Positions 12,007 to 19,619 of a DNA stretch of 19,619 nucleotides are shown here, piece after piece. Within the stretch, counting starts at the first letter, position 1; each line of letters opens with the position of its first letter. Below the pieces are notes generated by a model, which made no database searches, had not been told where the DNA came from, and saw only the letters and a list, made by a program, of their open reading frames with translations. Both the position numbers and the translations under genes were made by a program. Origin of the DNA: CAYXUW01 sp964468375 (GTDB lineage: Bacteria; Planctomycetota; Phycisphaerae; Sedimentisphaerales; Anaerobacaceae); assembly GCA_964468375.1 (NCBI GenBank), contig CAYXUW010000035.1, forward strand, positions 1 through 19,619. Direction: 5' to 3'.

Positions 12007-13794
12007 ATGGACAACGAAAAAACAGTAGTGCACATAACCCACGAGATAGTGGGTAAAATCGGCGGCATAGGCGCCGTTTTACAAGGTTTTTTCACCTGCA
12101 ATTCTTATCTTAACGCAGTCGACCGTTCAATTCTCGTTGGTCCGTTATTCTCCACAGCAGAACCTGCATCAAGCCGGCTTGGCGAAAACAGCCAAATTTT
12201 CTACTCATCTATAGACGGAATTGCATCAACAGAATATTCCGAGGCCCTTCGGGAAATCGAAAACTTTTATAACGTGGGTATCGCCTACGGCAAACGAACA
12301 TTCATCGACGAACAAACAGGTGTAAAAAGCTCGCCCGAGGTGCTGCTCATCGACATAACACAAATAAATAATAACGAGGTTAACGAGTTCAAAAAACATA
12401 TGTTCGAACGATTCGGTATCCGCAGCCATTTATATGAACACCTATGGGAATATGAGCAGTACGTAAGACTGGCACCTGTTGCAATAGCCGCATTAAAAGT
12501 CCTCGGTGCCGCTAAAGATTCGACGACTATTATTTCACATGAGTTTATGGGGATGCCGACGGCATTAGCAGCTATCCTTGAACCAATGTGCGATTTCAAA
12601 ACTATCTTTTATGCTCACGAAGTAGCCACAGTACGCTGCATCGTAGAAAACCATCCCGGCCACGATACGATGTTCTACAATACTATGAAACTGGCCCATG
12701 AAAATAATCTTTACATCGACGAAGTGTTCGGGGACCAAGATTCTTTTTTCAAACACGCCCTCGTGGAAGCTTCCAGACATTGTGACGCCATATGCGCAGT
12801 CGGCGACGAGATAGTCAGCGAGCTGCGTTTTCTCGCGCCGGAATTCGAAAACGTCGATATCGACATAGTCTATAACGGCATACCGGCATATCAAATCGGG
12901 CTAGCCGACAAATTAAAATCAAAAGAAAAACTACAGCGGTATTGCAAAACGCTGCTGGGTTATGAGCCGGACTTTATCTTCACACACATTACACGGCTGA
13001 TACGAAGCAAGGGGCTTTGGCGCGACGTGCGAGTGCTGGAACATATAGAAAAAGAGTTCAGGATGCAGGGCAAAACCGGTGCGCTGTTTCTGCTGTCCAC
13101 CGAAGTTTCACAACGGCGCAGCAGCGATATCTACAGGATGGAATCGGATTACAACTGGCCTGTAGCCCATCACGAGGGCTGGCCGGATTTATCCGGAGGC
13201 GAGGCAATTTTCTACACAGCCGTGCAGGAATTCAATGCCAGAAGCAGAAATATAAAAATCATATTTATAAATCAGTTCGGGTTTAACCAGGCCAACTGCG
13301 GCCAAAGAATGCCTAAAGATATGGAATTTATGGATATCCGCAAAGGCAGCGATGTTGAATTCGGTCAAAGCGTTTACGAGCCCTTCGGCATTGCTCAACT
13401 CGAGCCGTTGACTTTCGGCGGGATATGTGTGCTCAGCAGCGTTTGCGGATGTGCCGGATTTGTGCTGGATATGGCCGGCGCCGAAGGAGCCAAAAACCTC
13501 ATCATCGCGGACTATACCAAGCTGAACAGCTATAAATCCGACAACATAGAAGACCTACTGAAAATCGACGTATCGGTGCGCGACCAGATAGAACACAATA
13601 TAAGCGAAAAGGTCGCTATGCAGATATGCTCGCGTCTGCCCAAAAGCGAGGCCGAAATCGAGGATATGATTAACACGGGACATTCGCTGGCGAAAAATAT
13701 GAGCTGGGATACGGTGGTAACAAATTATCTGCTGCCCTGTCTGCAAGAAGTGCTGGAAAAACCCAGCAAACAAGTCACACATACGAAAACATAA
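12007..13794 (+). CDS. GT-B glycosyltransferase, glycogen/starch synthase type
   Basis: A 595-residue enzyme of the GT-B fold. The N-terminal half opens with HITHEIVGKIGGIGAVLQG, where K-x-G-G is the nucleotide-sugar contact of glycogen synthases. ISHEFMGMPTALA and FYAHEVATVRC follow as the acceptor-domain strands. The C-terminal half contains DIVYNGI, FTHITRLIRSKG (the second-domain donor-binding start) and the catalytic E-x7-E pair E458 and E466 (YEPFGIAQLEPLTFGG). Features lie between the bacterial GT5 glycogen synthases (about 480 residues) and the eukaryote-like GT3 type, with the ASRHCDAICAVGDEIVSE stretch resembling GT3. It should transfer glucose from ADP- or UDP-glucose to an alpha-glucan; the donor cannot be read from sequence. 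No membrane segment is seen. The ribosome binding site is weak. The next gene, coaE, has its own promoter. Confidence 0.8.
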   Translation: MDNEKTVVHITHEIVGKIGGIGAVLQGFFTCNSYLNAVDRSILVGPLFSTAEPASSRLGENSQIFYSSIDGIASTEYSEALREIENFYNVGIAYGKRTFIDEQTGVKSSPEVLLIDITQINNNEVNEFKKHMFERFGIRSHLYEHLWEYEQYVRLAPVAIAALKVLGAAKDSTTIISHEFMGMPTALAAILEPMCDFKTIFYAHEVATVRCIVENHPGHDTMFYNTMKLAHENNLYIDEVFGDQDSFFKHALVEASRHCDAICAVGDEIVSELRFLAPEFENVDIDIVYNGIPAYQIGLADKLKSKEKLQRYCKTLLGYEPDFIFTHITRLIRSKGLWRDVRVLEHIEKEFRMQGKTGALFLLSTEVSQRRSSDIYRMESDYNWPVAHHEGWPDLSGGEAIFYTAVQEFNARSRNIKIIFINQFGFNQANCGQRMPKDMEFMDIRKGSDVEFGQSVYEPFGIAQLEPLTFGGICVLSSVCGCAGFVLDMAGAEGAKNLIIADYTKLNSYKSDNIEDLLKIDVSVRDQIEHNISEKVAMQICSRLPKSEAEIEDMINTGHSLAKNMSWDTVVTNYLLPCLQEVLEKPSKQVTHTKT

Positions 13795-13832
13795 CACCAA
13801 GCCATCAACCGTTTGCTTTTAATCAACATCAC

Positions 13833-13861
13833 TTGACAGCCCTTCAAACTGTGCTTAAACT
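13833..13861 (+). promoter_or_regulatory. coaE promoter, positioned for a leaderless mRNA
   Basis: TTGACA (13833-13838), a 17-base spacer, TAAACT (13856-13861). The expected transcription start is at about 13868-13869, and the GTG start codon of coaE is at 13870. There is no ribosome binding site upstream of the GTG, which agrees with leaderless initiation. Confidence 0.6.
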
Positions 13862-13869
13862 ATTCGACC

Positions 13870-14472
13870 GTGGACAAACCAATAATAGGAATTTTAGGCG
13901 GCATCGGCTCGGGCAAAAGCACCGTTGCGGCTGAATTCGCCAAGCTGGGCTGTGAGGTAATAGATGCCGATGAGATTGCACATGAACTGCTCGATAAACC
14001 TGACATAAAAAACAAAGTAGTCGACTCTTTCAGCGAAGCTGTATTAGACCCATCTGGGAAAATTAACCACAAAAAATTAGCCGATATTGTCTTTGCCGAC
14101 GCCGAGAAACTGGCGAAACTCAACAGTATAACCCATCCCATTGTCCTTGAACGAGCTGAGGAGCTTATAAGGCAGGCAAAGCAGCAAAATCGGGTCAAGG
14201 CAATTGTGCTGGATATGCCCCTCTTAGTGGAGGTCGGCTGGGACAAACGATGCGACAAGCTTATTTTTGTCAAATGCAACCGGCAATTAAGGGCAAAAAG
14301 AGCCCTAAAAATGGGTGTTTTCAACGAAAAACAGCTAAAAATTAGAGAAAATTTTCAGATTTCGCTGGACAAGAAGGAAAGCATCACCGATAATACCATC
14401 GATAACAATTCTGGCTTCTCGGCATTAGCCGAGCAAGTCACTGATGTCTTCTCTTGTATAATGGGTAGGTAG
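13870..14472 (+). CDS. coaE: Dephospho-CoA kinase
   Basis: Phosphorylates the 3' hydroxyl of dephospho-CoA with ATP, the last step of coenzyme A synthesis, in the cytosol. The 200-residue length is normal. The P-loop is GGIGSGKS (10-17), the substrate-binding DAD lies at 32-34 (VIDADEIAHELL), and the family motifs SITHP, LDMPLLVE (lid and CoA-domain region) and FVKCNRQLRAKRAL are present. The start is the GTG at 13870: the P-loop sits at the usual distance from it, and the frame is closed by a stop at 13834 with no ATG between. No Shine-Dalgarno sequence is present; see the promoter entry. It is followed by rho after 153 bases. Confidence 0.96.
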   Translation: MDKPIIGILGGIGSGKSTVAAEFAKLGCEVIDADEIAHELLDKPDIKNKVVDSFSEAVLDPSGKINHKKLADIVFADAEKLAKLNSITHPIVLERAEELIRQAKQQNRVKAIVLDMPLLVEVGWDKRCDKLIFVKCNRQLRAKRALKMGVFNEKQLKIRENFQISLDKKESITDNTIDNNSGFSALAEQVTDVFSCIMGR

Positions 14473-14481
14473 AGTTTACTG

Positions 14482-14505
14482 TAAAGCGCTTAAATACCCG
14501 CTTTA
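14482..14505 (+). terminator. Weak hairpin after coaE
   Basis: A perfect 7-bp stem TAAAGCG (14482-14488) / CGCTTTA (14499-14505) with a 10-base loop, followed by an AT-rich but not T-only stretch. It could end the coaE transcript inefficiently or stabilise its 3' end. The remaining gap up to rho (14506-14615) shows no other structure I can name. Confidence 0.3.
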
Positions 14506-14625
14506 GATATATATTTTAATTTTTATTTCTACGTGTTCAAAATCCAAATCCTATTGAACTCCGACAGGAAGGTTATTTAAGCAAATCACATTAAGTGTTT
14601 GCCAGGTTAAAAAAAAGGAGCAGTT

Positions 14626-16101
14626 ATGGCTAAGGCCTCTGGAAAAACAACAAGAAAACGTAAAAACACAAGGAAAAGGTCAACCGACGAAGAACAAACC
14701 ACCAACGGACAGGCAAATTCCAACGCCTCAAAACAGCAAGAGCCCGGCACTGCTACAGCTACGGCCGAGGAAGAAGCCCGAAAGGCCAAGCAGGCGGAAG
14801 AAGAATCCACCCATGCCAAATACGAGAGGATTAAAAAAGGCAGCTTATATTTGACGGACTTGCAAAAGCTGACCGTATCGGAATTGCATGAAATCGCCAA
14901 AAAAGAGGATATACAGGAATACACTGCGTTAAAAAAGCAGGATTTGATTTTCAGAATTCTAAAAGAGCGTATCCGCCAGAACGGGCTGCTTTACGGCGAA
15001 GGCGTATTAGAAGTGCTGCCGGACGGCTACGGATTTCTGCGAAATCCTGATTACAACTATTTGTCCAGTCCGGACGATATTTATGTTTCGCCCTCTCAAA
15101 TCAGGCGTTTCGGCCTGCGAACCGGTAACACCGTATCCGGACAAATCAGGCCGCCGAAGGATTCGGAAAAATATTTCGCCCTGCTCAGAGTCGAGGCGAT
15201 TAATTTCGAAAACCCTGACAATCTCGTGGAAAAAGTGGTATTCAGCGACTTAACACCCCTGCACCCGGAGCAGCGTTTAATACTCGAGACCGTGCCGGAA
15301 GAGATGAATATGCGGATAATTGACTTGATAACACCGGTAGGAAAAGGTCAGCGCGGTCTGATAGTCGCTCCGCCGCGAACCGGAAAGACGATTCTGCTGC
15401 AAAAAATCGCGAACGCCATCAGCACAAACCACACTGAAGTAAAACTTATAGTGCTGCTCATTGACGAACGGCCTGAAGAGGTTACGGAAATGGAACGTAA
15501 AACCGCCGATGATGTCGAGGTCATAAGCTCCACTTTCGATGAGCCCGCCGCCCGTCATTGCCAGGTAGCTGAAATCGTAATCGAAAAGGCAAAGCGAATG
15601 GTAGAATACGGTGAAGATGTGGTCATTCTTCTGGACTCGATAACACGCCTTGCCCGTGCATACAATACCGAGCAACCGCACTCGGGTAAAATTTTGACCG
15701 GCGGTGTCGATTCCGGGGCTATGCAGATGCCCAAGAAATTCTTCGGTGCAGCAAGAAATGTCGAAAATGGCGGCTCGCTGACTATATTCGCCACGGCGTT
15801 AATTGACACCGGCTCGAAGATGGACGAAGTAATTTTCGAAGAGTTCAAAGCAACCGGAAATATGGAACTGCACCTCGACAGACGCCTCGTTGACAGGAGG
15901 ACCTGGCCGGCCATAGATATCAGCCGAAGCGGAACAAGGAGAGAAGAATTGCTGCTCGATAAAAAGGAGCTCGAACTCGTATATCGGCTCCGAAGGGTGC
16001 TCAGCGAATTGAATCCGATTGAAGCGGTCGAGCTGCTCAAAAACCGGCTCACCAAATGCCGAACCAACGCGGAGTTCCTGATGACAATGAACCTCGACTA
16101 A
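14626..16101 (+). CDS. rho: Transcription termination factor Rho with charged N-terminal extension
   Basis: RNA-dependent hexameric ATPase that ends transcription. AAGGAG precedes the ATG. The product is 491 residues, about 70 more than the E. coli protein. The excess is N-terminal: residues 1-75 are first basic (KTTRKRKNTRKRS), then rich in Q, A, T and E with low complexity. The conserved part follows in order: the N-terminal helix domain (about 76-118), the cold-shock-like RNA-binding domain (about 119-190, GVLEVLPDGYGFLRNPDYNY), Walker A APPRTGKT (248-255, K254), VLLIDERPEEVTEM, Walker B VVILLDSITRLARAYN, the secondary RNA site GKILTGGVDSGAM, and GTGNMELHLDR. Rho usually represses its own gene. 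It ends 40 bases before a strong intrinsic terminator. The extension is probably disordered and may add RNA affinity. Confidence 0.98.
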   Translation: MAKASGKTTRKRKNTRKRSTDEEQTTNGQANSNASKQQEPGTATATAEEEARKAKQAEEESTHAKYERIKKGSLYLTDLQKLTVSELHEIAKKEDIQEYTALKKQDLIFRILKERIRQNGLLYGEGVLEVLPDGYGFLRNPDYNYLSSPDDIYVSPSQIRRFGLRTGNTVSGQIRPPKDSEKYFALLRVEAINFENPDNLVEKVVFSDLTPLHPEQRLILETVPEEMNMRIIDLITPVGKGQRGLIVAPPRTGKTILLQKIANAISTNHTEVKLIVLLIDERPEEVTEMERKTADDVEVISSTFDEPAARHCQVAEIVIEKAKRMVEYGEDVVILLDSITRLARAYNTEQPHSGKILTGGVDSGAMQMPKKFFGAARNVENGGSLTIFATALIDTGSKMDEVIFEEFKATGNMELHLDRRLVDRRTWPAIDISRSGTRREELLLDKKELELVYRLRRVLSELNPIEAVELLKNRLTKCRTNAEFLMTMNLD

Positions 16102-16140
16102 TGTGTGCTTTACATCTTCGTTTCGTTTTATTAATATAGA

Positions 16141-16173
16141 AATCCGGTATCCCGTATGATACCGGATTTTTTT
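16141..16173 (+). terminator. Intrinsic terminator of rho
   Basis: A perfect stem of ten to eleven pairs, ATCCGGTATC (16142-16151) with GATACCGGAT (16158-16167), a 6-base loop CCGTAT, and a run of seven T (16167-16173). This is a textbook plus-strand terminator, ending 28 bases before the valS start codon. Confidence 0.95.
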
Positions 16174-16201
16174 ATGAGCCGCTGTCTAAACCGGGCACGT
16201 T

Positions 16202-19072
16202 ATGGGCAAACAGCTTTCGAAAGTTTACAAACCAAAAACAACAGAGAAACAGGCAAATGAAATCTGGTTCTCGCGAGGCTTTTTTCACGCCGAAGCACTG
16301 GCGGGGGGGAAAAAAGCCGCCCGCAAACCCTACGTGATAGTAATTCCGCCGCCTAATGTTACAGCACCGTTACACCTCGGCCACGCACTGAATAATACTT
16401 TGCAGGACGTGCTGATTCGTCTCAGTCGGATGCAGAATTACAATACGCTATGGATGCCTGGGACCGACCACGCCGGTATTGCTACGCAGACGGTCGTTGA
16501 GAAACGCATACTTTCTGAAGAGGGCAAGCGGCGAACAGACTTTGCGAGAGAGGATTTCGTCGCCCGCCTGCAGGCCTGGAAAGATGAATACGAGGCCAGA
16601 ATCATCGAACAATTGCAGGCGATGGGCTGTTCGTGCGACTGGCAGCGAACGCGATTTACGATGGATGAGGTTTGTGCAAAAGCCGTGCGCGCCGCATTTT
16701 TTAAACTTTTTAAAGATGGTTTGATTTATCGCGGCAAACGGCTGGTCAACTGGGATCCGGCTACGCAGACGGTGCTCGCTGACGATGAGGTCGAGCACGA
16801 AACAATAAAGGGACATTTCTGGTATTTGAAGTACCCGCTCGCCGAGCCCATCGAGATTGAAGGCAAAAAAGTCGAGCACGTCACCGTAGCTACGACCCGG
16901 CCGGAAACTATGCTCGGTGATACAGCAGTCGCGATGAACCCGGCGGATAACCGGGCCAAGAATCTGGTCGGGAAAAAAGTCCTGCTGCCGATAGTAGGCC
17001 GTATTATTCCCATTATAGCGGATGAGCACGTTGTCCTGCCCAACCCCAACAGCGAGGATGAAAAGGCGAAATTTTCCACCGGCTTTTTGAAAGTTACGCC
17101 CGCCCACGACCCTGATGACTGGGAAATCGGCCAGAGGCAGGGACTGGAAATCATCAACGTGATGGCGCCGGACGGCTCTATCAGTGAAAAATATGGCTGG
17201 GAAGACTGCAGCGCGGACGCTGAGTTCCTGCTGGGTATGGACCGTTTCGAGGCACGCGAAGCCATAGTGGAATGGTTCCGCCAAGAAAAACTTCTCGAAG
17301 ATGTTCGAGAATATTCTCACGAAGTTGGTCACAGCTATCGCAGTCATGTTCCTATCGAGCCGTATTTGTCCGACCAATGGTATATCGCCGTCAAAAAACC
17401 TATCGAGCATCTCAAAGAAAAATTCGGCGACGGCCTGATTAAAGGAACTGATGTTCCGGCAAATTCGCTGGCTGGCCTTGCCTTGAAGCCGCTGCTCGAC
17501 GGCCGACTGCGATTTATCCCCGAACGTTATGCTAAAACCTATCAGGCCTGGCTGGAAAACCTACGCGACTGGCCTATAAGCAGACAGCTCTGGTGGGGAC
17601 ACAGAATTCCAATATGGTATTGTCAGGATTGCGGACAAACCAATAGCGACATAGACGACCCGGCAAGCTGTGAAAAATGCAGTTCTAACAATCTGGTTCA
17701 GGATGAAGACGTCCTTGACACCTGGTTTAGTTCGGCGTTGTGGCCGTTCAGCACAATGGGCTGGCCGGATGAAACGCCGGAGCTTAAGACATTCTATCCA
17801 GGCGATGTGCTCTGCACAGCGCGTGAAATTATCACGCTTTGGGTTAGCAGGATGGTTATGATGGGCCAATACTGTGTCGGAGATATCCCATTCAGCGAAG
17901 TTTTCATTCACGCAATGATACAGGACGGCGAAGGCCGCAAAATGTCCAAAAGCTTAGGCAACGGCATTGACCCGCTCGTGGCGATTAACAGCCACGGGGC
18001 CGATGCTATGCGGTTTACACTGGTCAGTATGACAACGCAGACGCAGGACGTCAGGATGCCGGTGGAGAAAATGAAGCTGCCGGACGGCCGGGAAGAAAAC
18101 ACCTCGCCGAAGTTCGACATCGGCCGGAATTTCTGCAACAAACTCTGGAACGCCTCGCGCTTCGCCCTGATGAATCTCGATGGTCTTGAGCCGGACAAAT
18201 TCAACAAAGACAAATTGACAATCACCGACAAATGGATTCTCTCCCGGCTGGCGCAAACTATCGCCGACGTTACGAAACAGCTGGACGAATTCAAATACAG
18301 CGAGCCGTTAACGCAGCTTTACAAATTCTTCTGGAACGATTTCTGTGACTGGTATCTCGAGTGGATAAAGCCACGAATACAGGACAAGCAGCAAAAACCG
18401 ATTGCGCAAAATGTTTTAGCATTTGTGCTGGACCAGACCCTGCGGCTGCTGCATCCGTTTGTACCTTTTATCACTGAGGGAATATTCCAGAAGCTAAATG
18501 AAATCAACCCAATCAGACAGCTTAAGGGTTTGGCCGAAGCCGAAAAATCTGAAGTCTTAGCTGTCGCCGAATGGCCGAAACAGCTGAATTCACTAATAAA
18601 CGAAAACATCGAAAAACAGATTACGATGATTCAAAACCCGGTTCGGGCGTTCAGGGATATGAAAAACAAATACAACATCCCAAACTCGCAGATGGTTTCA
18701 GCTTCGGCGGTAGTACCGGAAAAAGAAGTGGTTTCCTCCTTAAAAACAAACGCTGATTTGATTTGTCAATTGGCAGGTCTTAAGGAATTCAATCCCGGAA
18801 CAGATATTCCCAAACCTGCCGGTGCCGCCGTTTCGGTCGTAGATGGAACATCGTTCTATATGCACGATGTGATAGACCCCGATGCCGAACGCAAAAAACT
18901 GGAAAAGCAGAAAACCGAAACGGAAAAGACCAAAAAGGCCGTAGAGGCCAAATTAGCCAACAAAAATTTTGTCAGCAAGGCCAAACCGCAAGTCGTGGCA
19001 CAAACCAGAGATAAGCTCGCCGAGCTGACGGAACAACTGAAACTGCTTGAAAAACACCTTTCAGAATTGTAA
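16202..19072 (+). CDS. valS: Valyl-tRNA synthetase
   Basis: Charges tRNA-Val with valine; class I synthetase of 956 residues, normal length. The class I motifs are HLGHA (58-62, HIGH type) and KMSKS (580-584). The CP1 editing domain carries TTRPETMLGDTAVAMNP (hydrolyses mischarged threonine). A zinc-binding knuckle is formed by C474, C477, C490 and C493 (WYCQDCG ... CEKC). The anticodon-binding domain begins near 660, and a C-terminal coiled coil rich in K and E (about 895-956) is the tRNA-contacting arm. The start at 16202 fits the family N-terminus (YKPKTTEKQANEIWFSRGFF), but there is no ribosome binding site and only 28 bases separate it from the rho terminator. It may be leaderless or depend on readthrough. 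Confidence 0.98.
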   Translation: MGKQLSKVYKPKTTEKQANEIWFSRGFFHAEALAGGKKAARKPYVIVIPPPNVTAPLHLGHALNNTLQDVLIRLSRMQNYNTLWMPGTDHAGIATQTVVEKRILSEEGKRRTDFAREDFVARLQAWKDEYEARIIEQLQAMGCSCDWQRTRFTMDEVCAKAVRAAFFKLFKDGLIYRGKRLVNWDPATQTVLADDEVEHETIKGHFWYLKYPLAEPIEIEGKKVEHVTVATTRPETMLGDTAVAMNPADNRAKNLVGKKVLLPIVGRIIPIIADEHVVLPNPNSEDEKAKFSTGFLKVTPAHDPDDWEIGQRQGLEIINVMAPDGSISEKYGWEDCSADAEFLLGMDRFEAREAIVEWFRQEKLLEDVREYSHEVGHSYRSHVPIEPYLSDQWYIAVKKPIEHLKEKFGDGLIKGTDVPANSLAGLALKPLLDGRLRFIPERYAKTYQAWLENLRDWPISRQLWWGHRIPIWYCQDCGQTNSDIDDPASCEKCSSNNLVQDEDVLDTWFSSALWPFSTMGWPDETPELKTFYPGDVLCTAREIITLWVSRMVMMGQYCVGDIPFSEVFIHAMIQDGEGRKMSKSLGNGIDPLVAINSHGADAMRFTLVSMTTQTQDVRMPVEKMKLPDGREENTSPKFDIGRNFCNKLWNASRFALMNLDGLEPDKFNKDKLTITDKWILSRLAQTIADVTKQLDEFKYSEPLTQLYKFFWNDFCDWYLEWIKPRIQDKQQKPIAQNVLAFVLDQTLRLLHPFVPFITEGIFQKLNEINPIRQLKGLAEAEKSEVLAVAEWPKQLNSLINENIEKQITMIQNPVRAFRDMKNKYNIPNSQMVSASAVVPEKEVVSSLKTNADLICQLAGLKEFNPGTDIPKPAGAAVSVVDGTSFYMHDVIDPDAERKKLEKQKTETEKTKKAVEAKLANKNFVSKAKPQVVAQTRDKLAELTEQLKLLEKHLSEL

Positions 19073-19103
19073 ATTATAATCATCTAAATAAGGCGTCGCT
19101 AAA

Positions 19104-19499
19104 ATGGACGTTGAAGTCGAACTATCGCGAATAATCATTAACGAAACCTCCGACCAGCAGATAATCGTCTTAAAAGAGAAACACGGTAACCGCAGCTTTC
19201 CTATCGTTATCGGCATAGTCGAAATTTTCGCAATCGACCGCGGGATAAAAGGCATCGAGACGCCGCGGCCAATGACTCACGATTTACTGGGCAATGTAAT
19301 TGAAAACCTCGATGCTAAAATACAAAAGATAGTGGTAAATGACCTGCGCAATCACACTTTCTATGCAAAGATACACCTAAGCTCAAACGGTCGAATTGTC
19401 CAAGTTGACTCCCGTCCTTCCGATGCGATAGCACTTGGTGTCGCTTCAAACACCCCTATTTATGTTGCCGAGCATGTCTTCGAGAGAACTTCCCAGTAA
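19104..19499 (+). CDS. Bifunctional nuclease (BFN, DUF151) family protein
   Basis: A 131-residue protein of the DUF151/bifunctional nuclease family. VELSRIIINETSDQQIIVLKEKHGNRSFPIVIGIVEIFAI opens the domain, followed by RPMTHDLLGNVIENL, and the family hallmark VDSRPSDAIALGVASNTPIYV (about 101-121) is intact. The plant founding member was reported to act on RNA and DNA. The bacterial function is not settled. AAGG lies about 10 bases before the ATG, a modest ribosome binding site. It starts 31 bases after valS ends, so cotranscription is likely. No membrane segment is seen and the protein should be cytosolic. Confidence 0.92.
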   Translation: MDVEVELSRIIINETSDQQIIVLKEKHGNRSFPIVIGIVEIFAIDRGIKGIETPRPMTHDLLGNVIENLDAKIQKIVVNDLRNHTFYAKIHLSSNGRIVQVDSRPSDAIALGVASNTPIYVAEHVFERTSQ

Positions 19500-19541
19500 T
19501 AGTTTTTGTGGTCGCGGTAATAAATTGCGAGAATGAACCTG

Positions 19542-19619
19542 AGCAAATGCTATGAGGGGTGTTTGGGCCCCCGGAGGCAAGAAATAATTCCCAATCCAAC
19601 GGCAACACAAAGCATGCTG
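19542..19619 (+). ncRNA. Possible structured RNA, cut by the right edge
   Basis: Downstream of the DUF151 gene no reading frame is evident, but the bases nest: AGC/GCT (19542-19544 with 19616-19618), ATGCT/AGCAT (19547-19551 with 19611-19615), GTGTT/AACAC (19559-19563 with 19604-19608), and TGGG/CCCA (19564-19567 with 19590-19593), with a GC-rich centre GGGCCCCCGGAGG. A long interrupted hairpin of this kind would suit a 6S-like or other small RNA, but I cannot match it to a family and the right side is missing. The upstream bases 19500-19541 show nothing definite. Confidence 0.25.

Noticed and set aside
15555..16067. 170-codon minus-strand frame inside rho
   Set aside because: Antisense to the conserved Rho ATPase domain; serine-rich translation typical of a shadow.
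16448..17410. 320-codon open frame on the minus strand inside valS
   Set aside because: Antisense shadow of a clearly coding frame with all synthetase motifs; no ribosome binding site and no recognisable domain.
1..19619. CRISPR arrays, insertion sequences, prophage or integrase genes
   Set aside because: No regularly spaced repeats, transposase or phage motifs seen on either strand.

Overview
The window reads as a chromosomal stretch of a Planctomycetota bacterium, most likely of the class Phycisphaerae or a close relative. This is inferred from gene style rather than a marker gene: a sigma factor fused to several helix-turn-helix modules, a zinc-ribbon 'FHCEYCGKK' protein, FliA/WhiG-type sigma, eukaryote/starch-synthase-like glycosyltransferase, Rho with a long charged N-terminal extension, and mixed Shine-Dalgarno and apparently leaderless genes. 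Base composition is moderate and even, with no transposase, integrase, phage gene or CRISPR array.

Left part (1-6.3 kb), regulation and c-di-GMP: the 3' portion of a large HTH-sigma chimera (cut by the left edge) converges on a GAF-GGDEF diguanylate cyclase. An unusually structured intergenic region follows: an A/T tract, a sigma70-like promoter with a 28-bp near-palindrome over its -10, and a repeated half-site. It leads into a cassette of a minimal MerR-type regulator, a long RNA hairpin, a divergent FlgB-like rod protein and a FliA/WhiG-type sigma factor. dapF (lysine/peptidoglycan pathway) follows with its own promoter and converges, with only 3 bp between stops, on a small PilZ protein.

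Middle (6.3-9.2 kb), signalling: a promoter region with two inverted copies of an 18-bp dyad precedes a soluble NtrB-like histidine kinase and an NtrC-family, GAFTGA-containing (sigma54) response regulator, then a small two-helix membrane protein.

Queuosine block (9.1-11.8 kb): queC and queE on the minus strand diverge from queF on the plus strand, sharing a 73-bp promoter region. A tRNA-Leu(GAG) with its own promoter and terminator lies downstream of queE. queF is followed by an uncharacterised zinc-ribbon protein.

Right part (11.8-19.6 kb), housekeeping: a GT-B glycosyltransferase of the glycogen/starch synthase type, coaE (predicted leaderless, GTG start), rho with a textbook intrinsic terminator, valS, and a bifunctional-nuclease (DUF151) protein. 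The last ~80 bases fold into nested stems and may be the beginning of a structured RNA cut by the right edge.

The most unusual items are the HTH-sigma chimera lacking the usual promoter-melting residues, and the MerR / hairpin / FlgB-like / sigma28 cassette lying between c-di-GMP synthesis and PilZ receptor genes. Functional statements come from motif recognition by eye, without database searches.
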